Shown here piece after piece: positions 6,083 through 8,514 of a stretch of DNA of 8,514 bases. This DNA is from Candidatus Methanocomedens sp. (GTDB lineage: Archaea > Halobacteriota > Methanosarcinia > Methanosarcinales > Methanocomedenaceae), in assembly GCA_013374385.1 (NCBI GenBank), contig QBUR01000153.1, positions 1 to 8,514 of the forward strand, given 5' to 3'. Made by a program: the position numbers and the translations under genes. Below the pieces are notes generated by a model that saw only the letters and a list, made by a program, of their open reading frames with translations, did not search any database and had not been told where the DNA came from. Position 1 is the stretch's first letter. Each line of letters opens with the position of its first letter.

Positions 6083-6955
6083 ATGCTTTTTGAAGTGGAT
6101 ACAGAAGTAAGTATTTGCAAATTTCGGGTGATCAGCATTCCCACAATTGAAGTGAACGGCACAACACTGTATTTTGAAAACAGGGGTGAAGGGGTGCCTA
6201 TGTATGTACTGCACGGGGGGCCGGGTCTTGACCACAGGTATTTCGGGCGCTCACTGGCCGGGCTTGAGAATATCCGGGAACTGTATTATATTGACCTGAG
6301 GGGACATGGGAAATCCTCAAAGGCCGAAAAAAAGACTTACACTTTAGAGACCTTTGCCGATGATATCGATGCTATGCGCAGGGAACTGGGGCATGAAAAA
6401 ATAGACATCATGGGTCATTCCATGGGAGGTTTTGTAGGGCTGCTTTATTCATTGAACTACCCTGCACATCTCGATAGATTAATTCTTGTGGGTACACCTG
6501 CTAAACATACAAAAATAAAAGGATATTATCAACTAAAAGCCACCCTGATATCTATAAACCTGAAATATTATATACAATACAAAAAAGAAAAAACCATTGA
6601 CAGAGAATCCTTTGCCAGGGAGATCCTGCTTAAAAGCTGGCCATTATATGTGCCTGAAAAATTGCTGCCTGAATATTCGGATTATATTAAATCCCTGCGG
6701 GGTCTGGAGATTTTCTTTGATATGCAGCAGTAATTATAGTGGTTCGATGTGAGCGAATAGATATTCAACATTATCCATCCTGCATTGATAATATTTGGAG
6801 AGAACGACCCGTTCAAGGAGGGGGGCCAGCTCTTAAAGGGTATCAAAGACTCGAGGTTTTCGGTGATACCGGAAACTAAACACATGCCATTCCTGGAAGA
6901 TGAAACATACTTCAATATTGTTGTCAGGGAATTCCTGACCGGGAAGATATTGTAA
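6083..6955 (+). pseudogene. Alpha/beta hydrolase broken by three in-frame stops
   Basis: The fold is of the proline iminopeptidase/haloperoxidase-like type. The first open part (6083-6733, 216 codons) has EVNGTTLYFENRGEG (23-37), the oxyanion motif HGGPG (44-48), DLRGHGKSS (71-79) and the nucleophile elbow GHSMGG with Ser113. The same frame then meets TAA at 6731, TAG at 6737 and TAG at 6758. It continues without a shift into PALIIFGENDPF with the catalytic Asp242 (6806-6808), then ETKHMPFLEDE with the catalytic His267 (6881-6883), and ends at TAA 6953-6955. The whole would be about 290 codons, a normal family length. The visible first product ends before the Asp and His of the triad, so it should be inactive. 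The ancestral start was probably at 6137, where a strong Shine-Dalgarno precedes ATT instead of ATG; the ATG at 6083 adds 18 non-homologous codons. The substrate is unknown. Point sequencing errors are possible but would need to hit several sites. Confidence 0.8.
6127..6133 (+). promoter_or_regulatory. Stranded Shine-Dalgarno of the decayed hydrolase
   Basis: GGTGATC is a seven-base complement of the archaeal 16S 3' tail. It is followed after three bases by ATT CCC ACA ATT GAA, exactly where relatives of this family would begin with Met. It therefore marks the original start at 6137, whose ATG appears to have become ATT. Initiation at ATT itself is less likely. Confidence 0.55.
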
Positions 6956-8488
6956 TTTTTTTGGAATATTTATTTTTTTAGTTTTTCCAGAAACTAAGTT
7001 TTTTGCTTCTGATTTTTGATAATCATAAACCCATGTTACAGCTGATCCATCTAATTTTGTCAAAGGCTTTGCTCGTAAATCGACCATCATTTGTGCAATT
7101 TGGTTAGCGCCTTCGATTCCCTTTTTAACAATTGAAATTAAATGTTCTTTGTAATAGCCATGTTTCACATATAATTGCAATAATTCTTTATAAAATGAAC
7201 TTCCGTTAGTTTTAGCATCAGCTGCAATTTCACAAGCTAATAAAGTAGCTGTTACCGCATCTTTATCTCTGTTGAAATCACCAACCATATACCCAAAACT
7301 CTCTTCTCCACCACCAATAAATTCTTGTGTTCCTTCGGCTTCACGAATCATCTTGGCAATCCATTTAAAACCCGTTAAACCAACTTTTGTTTCTACGCCA
7401 TAACTCGCCGCTATAACTTTGACCAAATCTGTGGAAACTATTGTAGAACCAACGAATTGTTTCCCATTTAAACGACCTTCTTCTTGCCATTTTTTTAGTA
7501 AAAAATCATCCATCATACACATCGTTTGATTGCCGTTAAGCAATTGCATATTGCCTTCTATATTTCTAACGGCTATTCCAATTCTATCGGAATCAGGATC
7601 AGTACCAATTACAATATTAGCTCCAATTTTTTCAGCCAAATCAGTTGCCATTTTTAAAGCTGCAGGTTCCTCTGGATTCGGTGATGCTACCGTAGGGAAA
7701 TCTCCATCCGGGATTCTTTGTTCTTCTACAATATGTACATCTGAGTATCCGGCTCGTTTCAAAGCTTCAGGAATCAATTTTATTGAAGTTCCATGTAATG
7801 ACGTAAAAACAATTTTCAATTTTTCTCGCCCTTGAGTACTAGCAAAAGTTCCATTGCTTAGCGAAGCATTCCAAAAAGCTTCGTCTAGCTCATCTCCCAC
7901 ATAAGTGAGGAGTGAATCATTTTCTTTAAAGTTTATTTCTGAAAATTTTAGCTTTTTTACTTCATCAATTATTGCTACATCTTCAGGTGGTACTATTTGT
8001 CCGCCATCATTCCAATAAACTTTGTAGCCGTTGTATTCTGGTGGATTGTGTGAAGCTGTAAGTACAATTCCAGCATCACATTGTAAGTGTCTAACTGCAA
8101 AAGAAAGCTCTGGAGTTGGGCGCATATCATCAAATAAAAACACTTTAACCCCATTGGCTGTAAATACATCGGCAACTAACTTAGCAAAAGTATCTGAATT
8201 GTGACGACAATCGTAAGCTATTGCCACTTGTAATTGTTTATTTGGAAAACATTGTTTCATGTAATGAACAAGTCCTTGTGTAGCTTTTCCATAGGTATAT
8301 TTATTCATTCTATTCAAACCGGCTCCCATAATACCACGCATGCCACCAGTTCCAAATTCTAAATCTTTATAAAAACGATCTGTTAATTGGTCAATATCAT
8401 TGTTATCAATTAAATTTTGAATTTCTTTTTGTGTTGCTGTATCAAACGGAGCTGTCGTCCAGCGTTGTGCTTTTTCTAAAATATTCAT
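6833..8488 (-). CDS. Phosphoglucomutase/phosphomannomutase, Bacteroidota-like, C-terminus missing
   Basis: This alpha-D-phosphohexomutase interconverts hexose 1- and 6-phosphates (or related phospho-sugars). Residues 1 to about 510 (8488 to about 6959) are clean. They include EFGTGGMRG (44-52), TASHNPPEYNGYK (144-156) with the phosphoserine Ser146, the metal loop GTDPDSDR (295-302, Asp297/299/301) and the sugar-binding GGGEESFGY (392-400). The family then needs a fourth domain of about 60 residues with the phosphate-binding RPSGTEPK motif. It is absent. The open frame instead runs on to 6833 through the antisense of the decayed hydrolase (LQYLPGQEF onwards), about 40 residues that match nothing expected. 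Wording and AT-rich codons point to a Flavobacteriia-like source, unlike everything to the left. The leader before the ATG is A-rich with no Shine-Dalgarno, as is common in Bacteroidota. As it stands the protein would probably be inactive. Confidence 0.85.
   Translation of the reverse strand: MNILEKAQRWTTAPFDTATQKEIQNLIDNNDIDQLTDRFYKDLEFGTGGMRGIMGAGLNRMNKYTYGKATQGLVHYMKQCFPNKQLQVAIAYDCRHNSDTFAKLVADVFTANGVKVFLFDDMRPTPELSFAVRHLQCDAGIVLTASHNPPEYNGYKVYWNDGGQIVPPEDVAIIDEVKKLKFSEINFKENDSLLTYVGDELDEAFWNASLSNGTFASTQGREKLKIVFTSLHGTSIKLIPEALKRAGYSDVHIVEEQRIPDGDFPTVASPNPEEPAALKMATDLAEKIGANIVIGTDPDSDRIGIAVRNIEGNMQLLNGNQTMCMMDDFLLKKWQEEGRLNGKQFVGSTIVSTDLVKVIAASYGVETKVGLTGFKWIAKMIREAEGTQEFIGGGEESFGYMVGDFNRDKDAVTATLLACEIAADAKTNGSSFYKELLQLYVKHGYYKEHLISIVKKGIEGANQIAQMMVDLRAKPLTKLDGSAVTWVYDYQKSEAKNLVSGKTKKINIPKKLQYLPGQEFPDNNIEVCFIFQEWHVFSFRYHRKPRVFDTL
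6953..6962. other. Junction of archaeal and Bacteroidota-like sequence
   Basis: The hydrolase frame (plus) ends with its TAA at 6953-6955. The phosphomutase frame (minus) is recognisable up to the codons for KINIPK, which end near 6959. Between them lies a run of seven T (6956-6962). Base composition and gene affinity change abruptly here. The TAA plus T-run could be the natural end of the archaeal gene, and A/T-rich microhomology may have guided the join. Whether the join is biological or an assembly artefact cannot be told from the sequence. Confidence 0.7.
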
Positions 8489-8514
8489 TTTGGATATCTA
8501 TTTAATATGTTTTG

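Noticed and set aside
6731..6760. Pyrrolysine readthrough of TAG codons in the hydrolase
   Set aside because: One of the three in-frame stops is TAA, which pyrrolysine decoding does not cover. Also, TAG is used as the normal end of the epimerase and the carbonic anhydrase-like gene. The lost ATG at 6137 points to decay as well.
6833..6955. A novel C-terminal extension of the phosphomutase
   Set aside because: These residues are the antisense translation of the hydrolase pseudogene. They replace the domain the enzyme needs, so they are a by-product of the junction and not a new domain.

Overview
The window looks like two pieces of DNA from different organisms joined at about position 6953-6962. 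Positions 1 to about 6955 read as a euryarchaeon, most likely of the Methanosarcinales/ANME type. The reasons are an archaeal-type cofactor-independent phosphoglycerate mutase, archaeal TATA-like boxes, Shine-Dalgarno motifs of the GGTGATC type, and dispersed hairpin repeats of the kind common in those genomes. The exact lineage cannot be fixed from this sequence. Positions from about 6956 to 8514 are visibly AT-richer. They carry a phosphoglucomutase/phosphomannomutase whose wording is typical of Bacteroidota (Flavobacteriia-like), with an A-rich leader and no Shine-Dalgarno.

Layout: 1-143 is non-coding and begins inside a widely dispersed repeat motif. An MFS transporter (144-1232, minus) and apgM (1449-2642, plus) diverge from a 216-base promoter region. 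Facing apgM is a tight four-gene minus-strand run read from right to left: NAD-dependent sugar epimerase (5830-4874), pyruvate kinase (4874-3456), gamma-class carbonic anhydrase-like protein (3454-2933) and an orphan YgiT/MqsA-type zinc-finger protein (2915-2646). The first three overlap or nearly touch, so they are probably co-transcribed. A 252-base spacer (5831-6082) carries a large near-perfect hairpin. After it comes an alpha/beta hydrolase (6083-6955, plus) that is full length in one frame but broken by three stop codons, and which also seems to have lost its ancestral ATG. Its end coincides with the switch to the Bacteroidota-like phosphomutase (minus), which lacks its C-terminal phosphate-binding domain and runs antisense into the hydrolase.

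Function: ApgM (3-phosphoglycerate/2-phosphoglycerate) and pyruvate kinase (PEP to pyruvate) are lower-glycolysis enzymes on either side of enolase, which is absent here. The epimerase suggests nucleotide-sugar metabolism for surface glycans. The carbonic anhydrase-like protein may supply CO2/bicarbonate.

I do not see a novel multi-gene system. The points most worth checking are the chimeric junction, the decayed hydrolase with mixed TAA/TAG stops, the orphan antitoxin-like gene, the predicted K+-independence of pyruvate kinase, and the Arg-to-Lys change in the carbonic anhydrase-like protein.
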